Assembly: GCA_025200525.1 (NCBI GenBank)
Contig: CM045762.1
Location: 77,683,217 to 77,747,216, forward strand
Length of the DNA stretch: 64,000 nt
Origin: Camellia lanceoleosa
Taxonomy: Eukaryota > Streptophyta > Magnoliopsida > Ericales > Theaceae
Reading direction: 5' to 3'
The notes under the pieces are model-generated. The model saw only the letters and a program-made list of their open reading frames with translations. It made no database searches and had not been told where the DNA came from. Shown in pieces: positions 24,698 through 36,568 of the stretch. Positions within the stretch are counted from its first letter, which is position 1, and the number at the start of each line of letters is the position of its first letter. The position numbers and the translations under genes were made by a program.

Positions 24698-25389
24698 TAA
24701 GTCTACGCTTCATGAAGACAATTCACAAAATGCCTCGTGAAGGTGTGCTAGCATTGCCAGCACAATGGTGGGCCTCATAAGCTTTTAAAAAAATATGCAA
24801 AATGAGAACAAGGAAGGAAAGACAAACAAAGCGATTTATTAAGTTGCAACAAGTTCAATTGTACGACTCCCTGGTTCTCAACCTCTACATAACCAACTGG
24901 GCCTCTCCCTCTTTCACCATTCCTTGTCACAGACTGAGCTCTAAATTTTCAATTGAACAAAAGCCCTAAATTTACATCATTAAAATAAAAAATCAAGCAT
25001 AAAAAATAACCACTTAGATTTTAATAACAAATATTTATCTTTTGGAGTGCATTGAAAATGGAGATGGTGGTGTTGAGAAAATGAATAAAGAAGATTGCAA
25101 CGGTAGCGGGGAATAGCTAATGAAGACGAGCTTAGACCGGTGGCAAAGAATTTTGGGAGAGGGAGATGTGCAGTTGGTGGGGTAAAGGTTGAGAACTAGA
25201 GAGCTTTACAATTGAGTATGTTGCAAAACAAGCTAACAAGCTACTAGGTTTGTCTTTCTTTTCTCATCTCGATTTGCTTCTTTCTCTTTTTCTTTTTTTA
25301 AAAAAGCTTGCGAGGCTCGTACTTGTGCTAGCAATGCCAACCTGCCTTCGTGAGGCTTTTCATGAATCATCTTGTAAAGTATAGACTTA
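24698..25389. mobile_element. Mutator-like non-autonomous element with ~95-bp TIRs
   Basis: The left 95 bases (TAAGTCTACGCTTCATGAAG... to AAGCTTTTAAAAA) match the reverse complement of the right 95 bases with scattered changes. Both arms carry GTGCTAGCATTGCCA-like and GGGCCTC...AAGCTT segments. Long TIRs without coding capacity fit Mutator-like or foldback elements. A clear 8-10 bp target duplication is not visible. Confidence 0.7.
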
Positions 25390-26460
25390 TCGCTTGTTTT
25401 TTAAAGACACACAGTCCACCATCCTTTGTCGGAATGATCAACATGACCCTCTACCTTTCTGACGATAATTAGAGGTTCATTGCTCCATCAAGTTATATCA
25501 ATATGAAGTACAAATTATTTTTATTTTTATATTTTTGGGCTTTTGAGCAATTAGGTTCATTTTCTAGGAAACGAAGTCAAATTTGTATCATATATGGAAA
25601 AGTGAGCACAAAAATATAGAAAAACTAAGATAACTATCAAGAGTTTTCTTGGCAATTCCACAATTCAAAAATAATGAGATAATTAGTGTTCCTAGAGAAA
25701 ATTCACAAAAGGGTATATAGCTCAAAAGAATTATGCCTAGGTGCGACATTTCTTGAGCAACAAATTGCCATTTTATTGTGCTAAACAATGTCATATGATC
25801 TAATTGTAGATGTGGGGAAGTAAGAGTCTATGACTAGGGAAGCCCAAATAGATGCCTATTGCATATTGAGGAATGCCCAAATGTTAGGAGGCCCATAAGA
25901 GCTAGACTTGACCTACAATGCAGGAAGATTGGAAAGAGAGAACCATCTTAGCTGAACAAATATATCAGCAAAAAGAAACACAGGATAGTTGACCAATGGG
26001 CGAAAAACCATACATCACAAGGAAACCATTCGATGTTTGACAATCCACAATGGATGGTTGGATGATGACTAAGAAAAGCGCCCACAACATTACAAATAGA
26101 AGCGGAAGCAACGAACGCAAAACAACCAATCATTTCTACTCTATTCCTATATCAATCCAGTACTAATTTGACCATCGGGGCGCTCTCTCGACCAACACCT
26201 AGGTCGGGTAGTGTCTAAGGATCCTATTAGTTTGGCAAGTCCCACAGAGACTAGCGTTCATCTTGCTCTCATCTAGTGCGAGACAAATGTGCCCTCTACC
26301 GTAGATATTGGGCCTCTTCAGTACAACTTATTGGTATTACTTCAAACTTCTTTATTTTGAGAACCTATACCAACTTTATGAGGAAAAATAGCTTAAATAA
26401 GCTTTAAAAAAAAAAAAAAAAACTAATTATCAAAAAGATAGAATAAGAATGTTTTGATCT
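25390..26460. other. Intergenic DNA
   Basis: No gene or transposon termini are supported. It has a poly-A tract at 26407-26422. Confidence 0.55.
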
Positions 26461-26868
26461 TTGTTTTTTAATGTCAATTTTAACATACAAAAATCTCTAG
26501 ATGTTGCCAAAGTCTCCAAACAATTCTCAACAAAAAGAATTGGTAATGTTCATCTCGAGGGAGATTCTTTAACAACTATCTCTTCTATCTTGAAGTATGA
26601 GTTTCAACTGGTGTGTTTTGGCCATGTTGTCAAGGATGTCACGCATCGATTATGTTGGTTTCGCTCATCTTATGTTTCTCATGTACACCAAGAGAGGAAT
26701 TGTGTTGCACATTGTCTATCTATGATGGCTTGTCAACAGCGACATCTGAAAATCTAGATTGAACAAGTTCCTTCTTCTATTTATTCTCTTATTTAGTTAT
26801 AGGCAAATGTTATTTTGTAAGCTCTGTTTGGCCTCTCCCATCTTACAGAAAGAAAGAAAAAAAAAAAT
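26461..26868 (+). pseudogene. LINE RNase H-like (RVT_3) remnant
   Basis: The open frame contains HLEGDSLTTISSI, then FGHVVKDV and VHQERNCVAHCLS. These are the order and spacing of the C-terminal RNase H-like domain of plant LINE reverse transcriptases (D in EGDS, H-R-N-VAH near the end). The frame starts abruptly and the segment ends in AAAGAAAGAAAAAAAAAAA at about 26851-26868, so it is a 5'-truncated LINE copy. The N-terminal RT domain is absent. Confidence 0.65.
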
Positions 26869-27124
26869 CACAAAAAGCTCTACCAAGCAAGCCCGTTGTC
26901 CTTGATGAAGTTAATGCCAATGTTGCGTGGCAATTTTGGGGTGTTTTGGTTTCAACATTTGTGTTGAGTACTCTATGGAACAATTGAAATATATTGCATA
27001 AATATGTAAGCTCGGGGAAACTGAACACACGATGACCAAAATTTACAAGATCATACAAATATAAACATTTCAATAAACATTTTAACACTCCTTAACTAAT
27101 TTGCATCTTTGTTCCTCAAATTTT

Positions 27125-27420
27125 TAACATACTTCTTTTTTTTAGATCGACAAAGAAAACCTTTATCTTGTATGATAGATTATATCAATAAAGAGGAGAT
27201 TGGAGTTAAAACAAAGCTCCAAGCGCCAGTTGGTGAGGAACCAACAAAAAAGGGAGCAAAAGAAGCTGCCACAACAAGAGAGAGAACAGAAAGAAAAACC
27301 CAAACACCAGAAAGAAGCAACAGAGTTCTCAACAGCATAATCAAATTTTTGCTGCAAACACTAGACATCTTTAATTGCAGCAACTTCTTGTTGAGAGCGA
27401 TGAATTTGCTCTTAAACTAA
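27125..27420 (-). mobile_element. LINE-like 3' end fragment (minus)
   Basis: On the minus strand it ends CTTTGTCGATCTAAAAAAAA after a segment resembling a plant LINE 3' UTR, and resembles the tail at 21265. The lysine- or serine-rich frames across it are not recognised proteins. Confidence 0.4.
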
Positions 27421-27426
27421 AATTTA

Positions 27427-27655
27427 GGCCTCGTTTGGGAACAGACTGATTTAGTAACTTTTTGGCTATTTGGCTAAAAAGGTAGGTAAAAAAAACTTGT
27501 ATGTTTGGGATGACTTTTTGGCTAATTACGAAAAGAAGTGCAAAAAGTAGAGAGAAAAGAGAATCTTTGACTTTTTGGTATGGGTTGTTAGTTTTTTGGC
27601 TAATTTAGTAACTTTTTGGTTTTTTGGCTAAAAAAGTAAGTTCCCAAACTAGTTT
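27427..27655. mobile_element. PIF/Harbinger-like MITE (~229 bp)
   Basis: The left end GGCCTCGTTTGGGAAC matches the inverted right end GTTCCCAAACTAGTTT with several changes. TTA/TAA lie outside. The interior ACTTTTTGGCTA sequence resembles the MITE at 3918-4015, so both belong to one family. Confidence 0.7.
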
Positions 27656-27669
27656 TAAGTGAGTGTGCC

Positions 27670-28192
27670 TATGGTGCAACTCGGGCGGGCTCAATCTGAG
27701 CAACCCGAGCCCAGCCCGAGTTTTTTTAAGATTTGGACAACTATATCTTGTAATCTGGACTGGTCTGGGCAAATTTGTGATGTCCGAATTGTAATTCGGG
27801 CCGGGCTTGGGCAGAACCAATGGTCAACCCGAGCAACCCGAATCCAAATTAAATTTAATATATTATATAAATTATAATATATAATATATATATATATATA
27901 TAATTTAATAAATTATATAATATATATAAATTAAGTAAAATAGTTAGTCTTAATTTTTAATTTTTATTTTTTGGTGACCAGAAAATAACTTTGAATAATT
28001 TTCAATTCTTTGTTAATTATCAATTCTACTTATAGGTTTCAAAACAAATTTACTTACAAGTTTCTGGACAATTTGGGCTAACCCGAGTTTAAAATACAAA
28101 GTTTGGGCCGGGTTTGAGCAGCAAAGCTCGGGTTCATGTTCGGGCTTGGGCAGACTCCCAACCCAACCGAACCCGCCCGAGTTGCACCCCTA
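27670..28192. mobile_element. hAT-type non-autonomous element (523 bp)
   Basis: A perfect 8-bp target duplication AGTGTGCC (27662-27669 and 28193-28200) flanks ends TATGGTGCAACTCGGGCGGG and (inverted) TAGGGGTGCAACTCGGGCGG. These are typical of Ac-like hAT termini with CCCGAG/CTCGGG subterminal motifs. The core is an AT-rich TATA repeat (27855-27925). It inserted directly next to the MITE ending at 27655. Confidence 0.9.
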
Positions 28193-29294
28193 AGTGTGCC
28201 TTCATTAATAAATAAATAAATAAAAAAAGAAAAAAGAAACGATGCTAGTTTGAATGAAACCTTTCGAACGTATGAATCCCAAGAAACAAAAGAAAAAAAT
28301 ACCAAACAAGAAAAAACATTTAATAAATAATATTAAATTATGTTTACAAAAAGCAATTTACAATTAACATCAATTTCAATATTTATTCATATACTTCATG
28401 CCTCTTTTGACAACTATGTTGGAGACTGAAAGAGCTGGTGTTTCCTATATTTGATGTGACCTGCTAAAGAGGACTATACCTTGCAAAAACCATCATCTAA
28501 TTAAAAACAAATAAAAAAAAAAAAAATTGATTGAGCAGACAATTTTCTTGGCAACTTCACTGAAAAACAACGTTATTGATCCTTTTAACATTTGATTTGT
28601 GTGTGCAATATCCATTTGGAGTGATTTGTTATTTTCACATCACATGCTTTGCGCAAATTTTGAAGCAATTTGGAAACTTAATAAAAAGTTAGTTTTTAAC
28701 TTTTTACCAAGTTTTTCCAAAAAAAAGTCATAAAAAAAGTCAGCTTTTTCAGCTTTTTTTGAAAAAAGTTGCCAAAAAATCTAAAAAATCTAAAAATTAA
28801 TTTTTTATTAACTTCTCAAAACAACCCTACCAAGCCAGTTTTCATGTTAAGAAAACTAACTTGGATGAAGACATGCAAAGTGTACTCGACACCCTCTTCC
28901 ATCACCCTTGAAAGAAAAAGAAACTAAACTAATTTTTTTTCAAATATTTTTTTTCTTAAAAAAATAAAATTTTTATACATCATTTTCATTAGAATGATGT
29001 CAATATACTTCAATTTTGTATTTTTGAAATTGATGTCCTAAGCGCACAACTTGATAGCACTAATGGTTTAAAGATGTGATAACCTTTCATGTAATATATA
29101 AAGTTCTAATCCACAAACGACATATATATACTAATTGAAAAAGTTATAAATAAAATCAATACAAAATGATGTTTCAAACCTTGATTTTGTCATTTGAAAG
29201 CAAAAGATTTATCAAGATGACTTATATTTTTAAGAATTCCATTGTCACACTATTCTTGTATTTATATAATTTTCCATCAAAAAATGATGCTTAT
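28193..29294. other. AT-rich intergenic DNA
   Basis: No gene is supported. It contains an AAAT tract near 28208-28225 and T/A-rich sequence at about 28680-28820. Confidence 0.6.
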
Positions 29295-30451
29295 TGATGA
29301 TACGGTTCGACCAGGTGAATGGGCTAGACCGATCCAAGCTCCTCAGGTCCACTGGGTTGCCTGCAAATAAGTTCAACGGGGAACGGGGTAGTCCCCCGGC
29401 GAACCCTCCGGTGTGTGAATTAGAAAAGGTGATAGACCAAAAAATGTACAGAGAGAGAGATAGAAAACTTAAACCTCTTCTTGTCTTCAAGCCTTGCTTA
29501 TATCCTTTGGTAATCATTTCGCTGTCTCCGTCGTTCTGACCTCCCGAAAAGTTTACTGTAGTGGTTCGTCTTGTTGAGGGTGAGGATGCCATTCCTACTG
29601 AGAGGTGTTGTCATGATAAATCTTTGTGATGGCGCATTAATGGTGATGTCTTTGTGCAATAACTTTGCGGATCTTTTGTCTGCCGATGTGTGGCTTCTGC
29701 ATCTGCCGTGTGTCCAAATATCATTGGCCTTCCCTGCCCAGATGGCTTCCCTGGGCTTTATTGACAGGGTTATGCAATGGGGTTTAAATGGTGGGCTTGG
29801 GTTTGCTCATGGTGGGCTGTGGCCCTTGTGGGCCTATCCATGTCAGTAGTCTCTCATTCCCGAGTGCAGTTTTAGTCCAACGAAGGGAATAATAATAATA
29901 AGGAAGGTGAATCATCGACCGGGTCACCATGGAGGCCGAAGCGGAGAGGTCGACCGCGAGACGATCGAAGCGGCGAGGCCGACCGCGAGGGTGGCCGAAA
30001 GGGCAAGGCGAGCGTGAAATGCCGAGCCGGGCGAGCCGGCGTGAAAGCGGCCGGCGAGCGAGCAGCTGCGAGGGTGACCGAACGGGAAAGGCCGACCGCG
30101 AGGGTAACCGAGCGGACAAGGCCGAGCGTGAGGGCAGCCGAGCGAACGAGGCTGACCGCGAGGGTGACCGAGCGGAAAAGACCGAGCGTGGAGGTGACCG
30201 AGCGGACAAGGCCGAGCGTGAGGACGGTCGAGCGAACGAGGCCGACCGCGAGGGTGACCGAACGGGGAGGTGGCCAGTGAAACGAGGCCGAAGGCGGCGC
30301 GTGTCGTGATGATTTAAAGTGGAAAAGACAAGGTAAGGGCAGAAGTCAGCGTATCAGGACCATACACGTGGCAGGATTTCGGGGGAGGGGAAAGGTCAAG
30401 CGTTGGATCAGGAAGGAAGCGTCAGGGCATTATTATGGGTATTGATGATAC
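29295..30451 (-). repeat. Tat-A 3' LTR (left copy)
   Basis: It matches the right copy from TGATGATACGGTTCGACC onward for over 600 bases. On the minus strand the LTR ends ...ATCATCA. A TATA-like motif lies near 29498-29505 on the minus strand. The outer part carries a GC-rich 30-bp tandem repeat at about 29950-30280. The internal boundary is uncertain: 30451 is proposed because GATGATACA there would give a TG start on the minus strand, but no polypurine tract is obvious beside it. Confidence 0.7.
29950..30280. repeat. 30-bp GC-rich tandem repeat inside Tat-A LTR
   Basis: Roughly ten imperfect units of the form GGTGACCGAGCGGACAAGGC plus CGAGCGTGAG. Frames through it give arginine/glutamate-rich peptides on plus and serine/arginine-rich on minus, which are by-products. 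The right LTR copy has only about three units before it is truncated. Confidence 0.8.
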
Positions 30452-30498
30452 AATTTTGGCGGATGATTTGAAAAGTTTTCAAACTGGCGAAAATTAAC

Positions 30499-33029
30499 TT
30501 GGACCCTTGGAATACGGGTAAACCGTGGGCGTTTGGTATCATTCGATTTACTTACCTGTTTTCAAGGACCCAAAACATTCCAAGCATCACACCATTTGTT
30601 GCGCGCGATACACCATTGGAGCATTTCTTCGACTTCCTAGTGCCTGCTTCAGAAGCGATCCGCAGACATACTTTAGAGATGGCGTATGAAAGAAACGTGA
30701 ATGTGAGGGTGGATCCTCTGGGAGACGATCTGAGAGGAATTACTGTCTGAGACGGAGAGGGTGGGGGAACCAGCGATACGTTTCCATGGTTCCACCTTGG
30801 TGGCAGCTCCGACGCCGATCAGTGAAGCGGAGCCAGATCATTGGCACACAAAGGCGGACAAATCGACAATAACAGAGGCGGAGTTGGGGGCGATCCGCGA
30901 GAAGTACCAAATTCCGGCGGGGGTGGAGTTGTGGCTGCCAACGTCGACGGAAAGGCCGTCTGATGCCAGGCTAGGAGGGTTTTCCCTATACGAGGAGGCA
31001 TTGAAGGGGGGGCTGAGGTTGCCACTGCCTCAAATAGTGGTGGACGTGCTCAACCACCTAGAAGTAGCCCCGGGCCAGCTGATGCCCAATGCCTGGAAGA
31101 TCCTGATGGCCTGTGCAAGTGCATGGCCAAAGGCAAATGGGGGGGAGTCGATGGTGTTGGAGGAGTTCTTTGCTTGCTACAAGGCCTCCGGGCAACCTTG
31201 AGATGGGTCACCCTAGTGAGGGGAAGGGGAAGGGGTTGGTGGCTGGTTTGCCTACATCGATCAAGGGATGGCGGGCACGGTGGTTCTACATTTCTGCCAG
31301 TGGGGGGCCTGGGGTGCGCACCATCTGGAAGGTGCCAATCAGGACGGTGGAGGTAAAATTGGGGCCCGCAACAGGGGAGAGGGTGAAGAGGGTGAAAGAG
31401 TGGAGGGAGAAGGAGAAGGTGAGATGGGACGACCTGGTGCAACCCTCTGCACTGTTTGAGGCAGGGCTGGGTCCTCAGCCGATCGGTGGGGATCTTGACC
31501 GAGCAGAGCTGGAGGCAAGGAGGGAGGCTCAGGAGGCTGAGGATCAGGCTCTTCTTGCCAAAGCCACCATGTTCAAGAGGGCACAAGACGACCGACCTTC
31601 ACAACCGATCGCGAAGGAGAGGATCAGGCCTCGCCTGAAGCCGTTGGGGGAGAAGGATTTAAGTAAGTTTGAACCACGAAAGCTCCCTGTGGATCCTGTG
31701 AAGGAGAGGGCCAGGGGTGGGGAGGAGGCGCTGAAGAGGAAGAGGAAGAAGAGAAGTGCCCCTGGAGAGACTGTAGGGGAGCCTGGGCCCAAGAAGGTGA
31801 AGGAGGTCCCAGCTGTGGTGGAGACTCTTCTGGTGAAGGATACCCCAGAAGTAGCAAAGGTCATCCCAACACTGGAGGCTGTGGAGGTTGCCCCAGCAAT
31901 TCAAGTGGCGTGGCGTGGCGATCTTGAGCCAAGTGGGGGGCACCAGACCCAAAGGGGTCCTGCCCCCCAGGAGGGAGGAGTGGGTCTGAACACCGCATTC
32001 TACCATGCTCGCGCAGTGGCTGGGAGGGTGGAAAGGGAAGTGGGGCCAGCCAGGCGGCCGTCTGAAGATTGCGGAAGGTCGGACTGCTGTGCCAGATTCA
32101 ATGAGGGACTTCTTGAGGGTTATGCTCACTCAGATGGAGTAATGCTTCTGGCGAGGCTCTCCTAAGGAAGGTAGGGGGAGCCAGACTTAAGGTAGAGAAG
32201 GCTGAGGCACAGTTGGAGAAGCTGAAGATGGAGAAGGCAAGTTGGACGAGTGCCAGTGAGTTATGTGATCAAGCTAAATTTGGAGGATACACGCCGTAGG
32301 TTGTCACTCGAGTTCAGTGATCGGCAAGCAGAGAAATGGAAGAGTCCCAATGAGCTGTGCCATTGCCAATGATCGGCATGAAGAGGCCATTAAACAAGAA
32401 CGAAGAGTTGGTGAAGCGAAGATGAGGCAGATGCTAAGGTGGAGGCTCGAAAAGGCGTTGGAGGATGAGTGGCCAAGGCAGAGAGAGAGAGGCTTAGGAG
32501 GAGTTGGAAGTAGAGGTGGAGAAGGTAGGCGGATAAGGAGAGCCTAAGGAAGGAGGTGGAGGAGGAGAGGAGGAAGTTGATTGCTGAGGGGGAGGCCTGG
32601 AAGAGGGAGCTGGAGGCTGAGAGGGCTAAGGCTGCAGCTGAGAAGGAGGCCCTACAAAAAGAGCTAAATGAGAGAAGGCGAAAGCGGCCTCGGAAAGGGC
32701 AGCCTACCCCGATCTTTATGTTGTAGCTGTTACTCAATTCAAAGGGTCTCCTGAGTTCCAGATGGCAATTGATGCTGCAGCTTGCTGACTTAGCGAGGGA
32801 GGAGTCTGGGGGGGCTGGCCCATTACGGACGACGGCTGAAGGAAGACCTGAATCTGAAGTCATAGAGAGCTTCCAACGGCCAGACTTTTATAAGCATGAA
32901 ATGGCAGAGTTCTGGGACAACGGCTGGAAAATGTTCAAGCGCAAGGCTGAAGAGCTGTTCCTAGAGCTTGACTTCAGCAGGGTGACAATTGGGGAGGATG
33001 ATGTGGCCTGCACCCTCGACGAGGCGTAG
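30499..33029 (+). pseudogene. Antisense transposase_28-like gene in Tat-A, decayed
   Basis: This lies opposite to gag-pol. The first part reads IPSITPFVARDTPLEHFFDFLVP. The second frame (30761-31201) has EAELGAIREKYQIP and VLEEFFACYKASG. A third frame (31203-32165) has VAGLPTSIKGWRARWFYIS, which resembles the 'putative gypsy type transposon' family (Transposase_28). A charged, coiled-coil-like tail follows to a stop at 33029 (KMFKRKAEELFLELDF). The frames are broken by stops and shifts at about 30748, 31199 and 32163. AATAAA follows at 33185-33190. Comparable antisense genes are known in plant Tat elements (maize Grande gene23). Function unknown. Confidence 0.75.
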
Positions 33030-33744
33030 AAGAAGCAGACCTTATCTCCAGTGAGGAGGAGGAGTGATCTGGAGGATAGGTGTACTTAGGAGTTTTTGTT
33101 TTTTTTTTTTTTTTTACATACACATTTTTGTTTTGTTTTGTTTTTGAAGTATTGTAATAAATTGATGTACACATTTTGTAAATGAATAAAACTCTATTTA
33201 TGTCTTGTAGTTAGCTGTATTCATTGGTGTGGTGGGTTTGAAATGGAGAGTGAAAAATTCGCCTTCATGACAGAGTGAACTTATGAAAAACGAGTAGTGA
33301 ACTTATGAAAAATTCAACTTGTAATGAAAATGGGTAATGAACTTATGGGAAAATTCAACTTATGAAAAATTCAGCTCGTAATAAAAATGAGTACTGAACT
33401 TATGGAAAAATTCAACTTCATGACAGAGTGAACTTGAGATAAGTGAGCCAGGTGAACTTGAACTTGTGAGATTGGATTGATAAAATTGGACCGATGAATT
33501 AAAGAGGGTGAACTTGTGAATTTGAATTTGAATTTGAACTTGTTAAATTAAAAATTCCATCATGCAGAGTAAGAGTAAACTGATAAAATTCCTTTATGCA
33601 GAGTAAGATTGGACTAGTGTAAAAATTCAATGAATGAGGGTAGGAAAGTGGGTTTTAATTTAACTAAGTGGAGATGCTGTAAATTTTTGTGACCTCAACT
33701 TGTGACTGAATGTTCCCCCAAGGCTGTGCTAGTACTTGTTTCGC

Positions 33745-34290
33745 TGGGTCTTCTGATGTTCGAAAGTGTTCGGTCGGACTGAGGCTTTTGAAAGTGCTCG
33801 GTCTGGCCGAGGCTTTTAAGTCTTTCAGTCGGATGAGGCTTTTGAAAGTCTTTCGGTCTGGCGGAGGCTTTATGTGTTTCAGGTCGGATGAGGCTTTTGA
33901 AAGTGCTCGGTCTGGCCGAGGCTTTGTAAGTCTCGAGGTCGGACTAAGGCTTTTGAAGTGCTCGGTCTAGCCGAGGCTTTTGTAAGTCTCAGTCGGATGA
34001 GGCCTTTGAAAGTCTTTCGGTCTGGTAGGGCTTTGTAAGTGTCTTTCAGTCGGTGAGGCTTTTGAAAGTGCTCGGTCTGGCCGAGGCTTTTGTAAGTGCT
34101 CAGGTCGGACTGAGGCTTTTGAAAGTGCTTAGTCTGGAGGCTTTTGTTAGTCTTTCAGTCGGACCGAGGCTTTTAAGTCTTTCAGTCGGACTGAGGCTTT
34201 TGTAAGTGCTCAGGTCGGACTGAGGCTTTTGAAAGTGCTCGGTCTGTCCGAGGCTTTTGTAAGTGCTCAGGTCGGACTGAGGCTTTGAGG
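33745..34290. repeat. Tandem array between Tat-A antisense gene and integrase
   Basis: Alternating half-units of about 27-28 bases (CGGTCTGGCCGAGGCTTTTG and GTCGGACTGAGGCTTTTGAA) make dimers of about 55-57 bases for roughly ten dimers, imperfectly conserved. Its position downstream of pol agrees with the variable tandem-repeat region known for Tat elements. Confidence 0.9.
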
Positions 34291-34421
34291 GCTGCAACTG
34301 AAAGTTTCATGGAAGCGACATTCAGACAGTTGAATTATAGCAGGTTGGGAATCCAGTCGATATTTGTATTATGTATTGAAAAAGACAAATACAACAAGTT
34401 TGACAATACAAAAGTAAGAAT

Positions 34422-35477
34422 TCATTGATAGTAACGCTTCAGATGTTCAGCATTCCAGGGATGGGGGAGGTCGCGGCCGTCCATGTCTTGAAGTCGATAG
34501 GTGCCTGGTCGTGGTCGGGCTTTCACCACGTAGGGCCCCTCCCATTTGGCTGCCAATTTGCCCTCGGTTGGATTCTTTGTGGCAAGAGTTGCTTCTCTCA
34601 AGACAAGGTCGCCAGTAGAGAACTCCCGTGGTCGGACTCGGCGGTTGTAGTGTGCTCTCATTTTCTGCTGGTACGAAGCCAATCTGACAGCAGCAGTCTC
34701 TCTGAGCTCTTCGATGAGGTCCAGTCCGCCGATGGAGTTCTTGATTCTTGTGAGATCCGGATGTAAGATCCTGGGGGTGGGCAGACCGACTTCTACTGGA
34801 ATGACCGCCTCCGCACCATAGGTTAAGCGAAAAGGGGTTTCCCCAGTAGGAGTCCGAGCGGTGGTTCGGTAAGCCCAGAGTACGTTTGGTAGCTTCTCAG
34901 CCCAGAGGCCTTTAGCAGCTTCGAGCTTAGTTTTGATGATCTTAAGGAGAGAGCGGTTGGTGACCTCAACCTGGCCATTTGCTTGGGGATGACCGGGGGA
35001 AGAGAAGCATGGTTGAATCTGGAGATCTGCACAAAATTTCCTGTATTTGGCGTTGTCGAACTGTTTACCGTTGTCAGAGACGATGGCCTGAGGGATGCCG
35101 AATCGGCAAACGATCGATTGCCAAATAAACTTGGTGGTGTTCCGCTCAGTGATAGTGGCGAGGGGTTCTGCTTCGACCCACTTGGTGAAGTAATCAATGG
35201 CAACAATAGCGAATTTGGTCTGGCCTCGGCCAGTGGGGAGTGGACCAATCAAGTCGATCCCTCATTTAGCGAACAGGTAAGGGCTGCAGAGGGTGATCAG
35301 CTCAGTGGGAGGAGCATGGGGAATGTTGGCAAAGCGTTGACACTTGTCACATTTGAGCACAAAATCAGTGGCATCTTGGTTGAGAGTCGGCGGTAACTTT
35401 GTCTGGAGTATTTTGTGAGCAAGAGACCTGCCACCCGAATGATTGCCACAGATCCCTTCATGGATTTCTTGCATCAC
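34422..35477 (-). pseudogene. Tat-A integrase, with internal stop
   Basis: Two frames in register contain the zinc-binding H-H-C-C part (HEGICGNH ... CDKC), then the catalytic core with D in AIDYFTKW, D in VSDNGKQF and E in GQVEVTN, followed by the LAYRTT-like segment and a C-terminal GKLAAKWEGPY region. They are separated by a TGA at about 35260 where integrases have tryptophan (FAK-stop-GIDLIGPL). The enzyme would be inactive unless the stop is read through. The core 276 codons are otherwise intact. Confidence 0.9.
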
Positions 35478-35591
35478 ATAGGTTGCTTGGGCGGGGTTGA
35501 GGCATCGCAGGTACGGTTATGAAAGACCGCGCTTGTAAAGGACGCCGTCGACCAGGGCGTAGCTAGCCGATCGAGCTCTGACCTTGGCCGC

Positions 35592-36413
35592 CTATTGTTG
35601 GTCATCTGGGAGTTCTCCAATGGTGAGGAAGAGGAAGATGTCGGATGCCCAAGGGATGGGCTCCGTCTGAAGGAATTGCACCTCTGATGGGTCGGGTGAG
35701 ATGGCCGGGTGGTCTAAGTATTCGAGGCGGACTCCATGGCTGAGGTCGGAATGGTCGGCAGAGGCGAGCTGGGCCATCTCATCTACTTTGGAGTTTTCCG
35801 CCCAAGGTATGTGTCTGATCTGGAAAGTGTTGAAGAGGCGAACAAGGGGGAGTGCCATGTCCTTGTAAGCCCGCATTGTGCCATCTTTGGCGTCGAATTC
35901 CCCTGTGATCTGGCCGACGATGAGTTGGGAGTCACTAAACACACGGATGTGGCTGACGCCAATGTCTTTGGCCAGACGGAGTCCTGCTATCAAAGCTTCG
36001 TATTCGGCTTCATTGTTGCTGGCCGCGAACAAGAGACGGAGAGCACATTTGAAGTAACCCCCTTCGGGAGATGTAAGGATGAGGCCGGCCCCACTTCCTT
36101 CCCTGCGAGACGAGCCGTCAATATTGAGTGTCTAACAATGAGGATCTTCAGGCTCTGGTGGAGTTGGTGGGGGTGGAGGGTTAGCGGTTGGGGCTGGATT
36201 GGTGAATTCCAAGATGAAGTCGGCTACAGCTTGCCCCTTGATTGCTGTCCGGGGACGATAAGAGATGTCGAACTGGCTTAGTTCTACTGACCACTGCATT
36301 AGTCTCCCTGAGAGCTCTGGTTGCTGCATGATCTTCTTCAGGGGCTGGTCGGTGAGGACCACTATGGCATGAGCTTGGAAGTAGGGGCGGAGTCGTTTGG
36401 AGGCGGTGACCAA
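35592..36413 (-). pseudogene. Tat-A RNase H tail and archaeal-type RNase H
   Basis: 36413-36132 reads the end of the ordinary RNase H (RLMQWSVELSQFDI, KGQAVADFI) and a proline-rich linker ending at a stop. 36032-35592 reads the second RNase H with NNEAEYEALIAGL, FSDSQLIVGQITGEF and KVDEMAQLAS. The two are separated by a stop near 36132. The region joining RT to this RNase H (about 36420-36568) is frameshifted and carries a stop. Confidence 0.85.
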
Positions 36414-36568
36414 GGCCAGGGACAGCTTTTCTAATAGGGGGTAGTTCTGCTCCGCTCCCCTGAGAGCCCGACTGATGTAGTAGACCGGCCGTTGGACTGA
36501 GCCGTCCTATCTGATGAGGGTCTGATTCTGCTTGATCTTGCTAGGTAGAGAAAGAGGGCTCACCGTAA

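Noticed and set aside
29929..30309. Arginine/glutamate-rich frames
   Set aside because: Translation of the 30-bp LTR repeat.
34983..35396. Plus-strand frames opposite Tat-A integrase
   Set aside because: Antisense shadows of the integrase; no family features.
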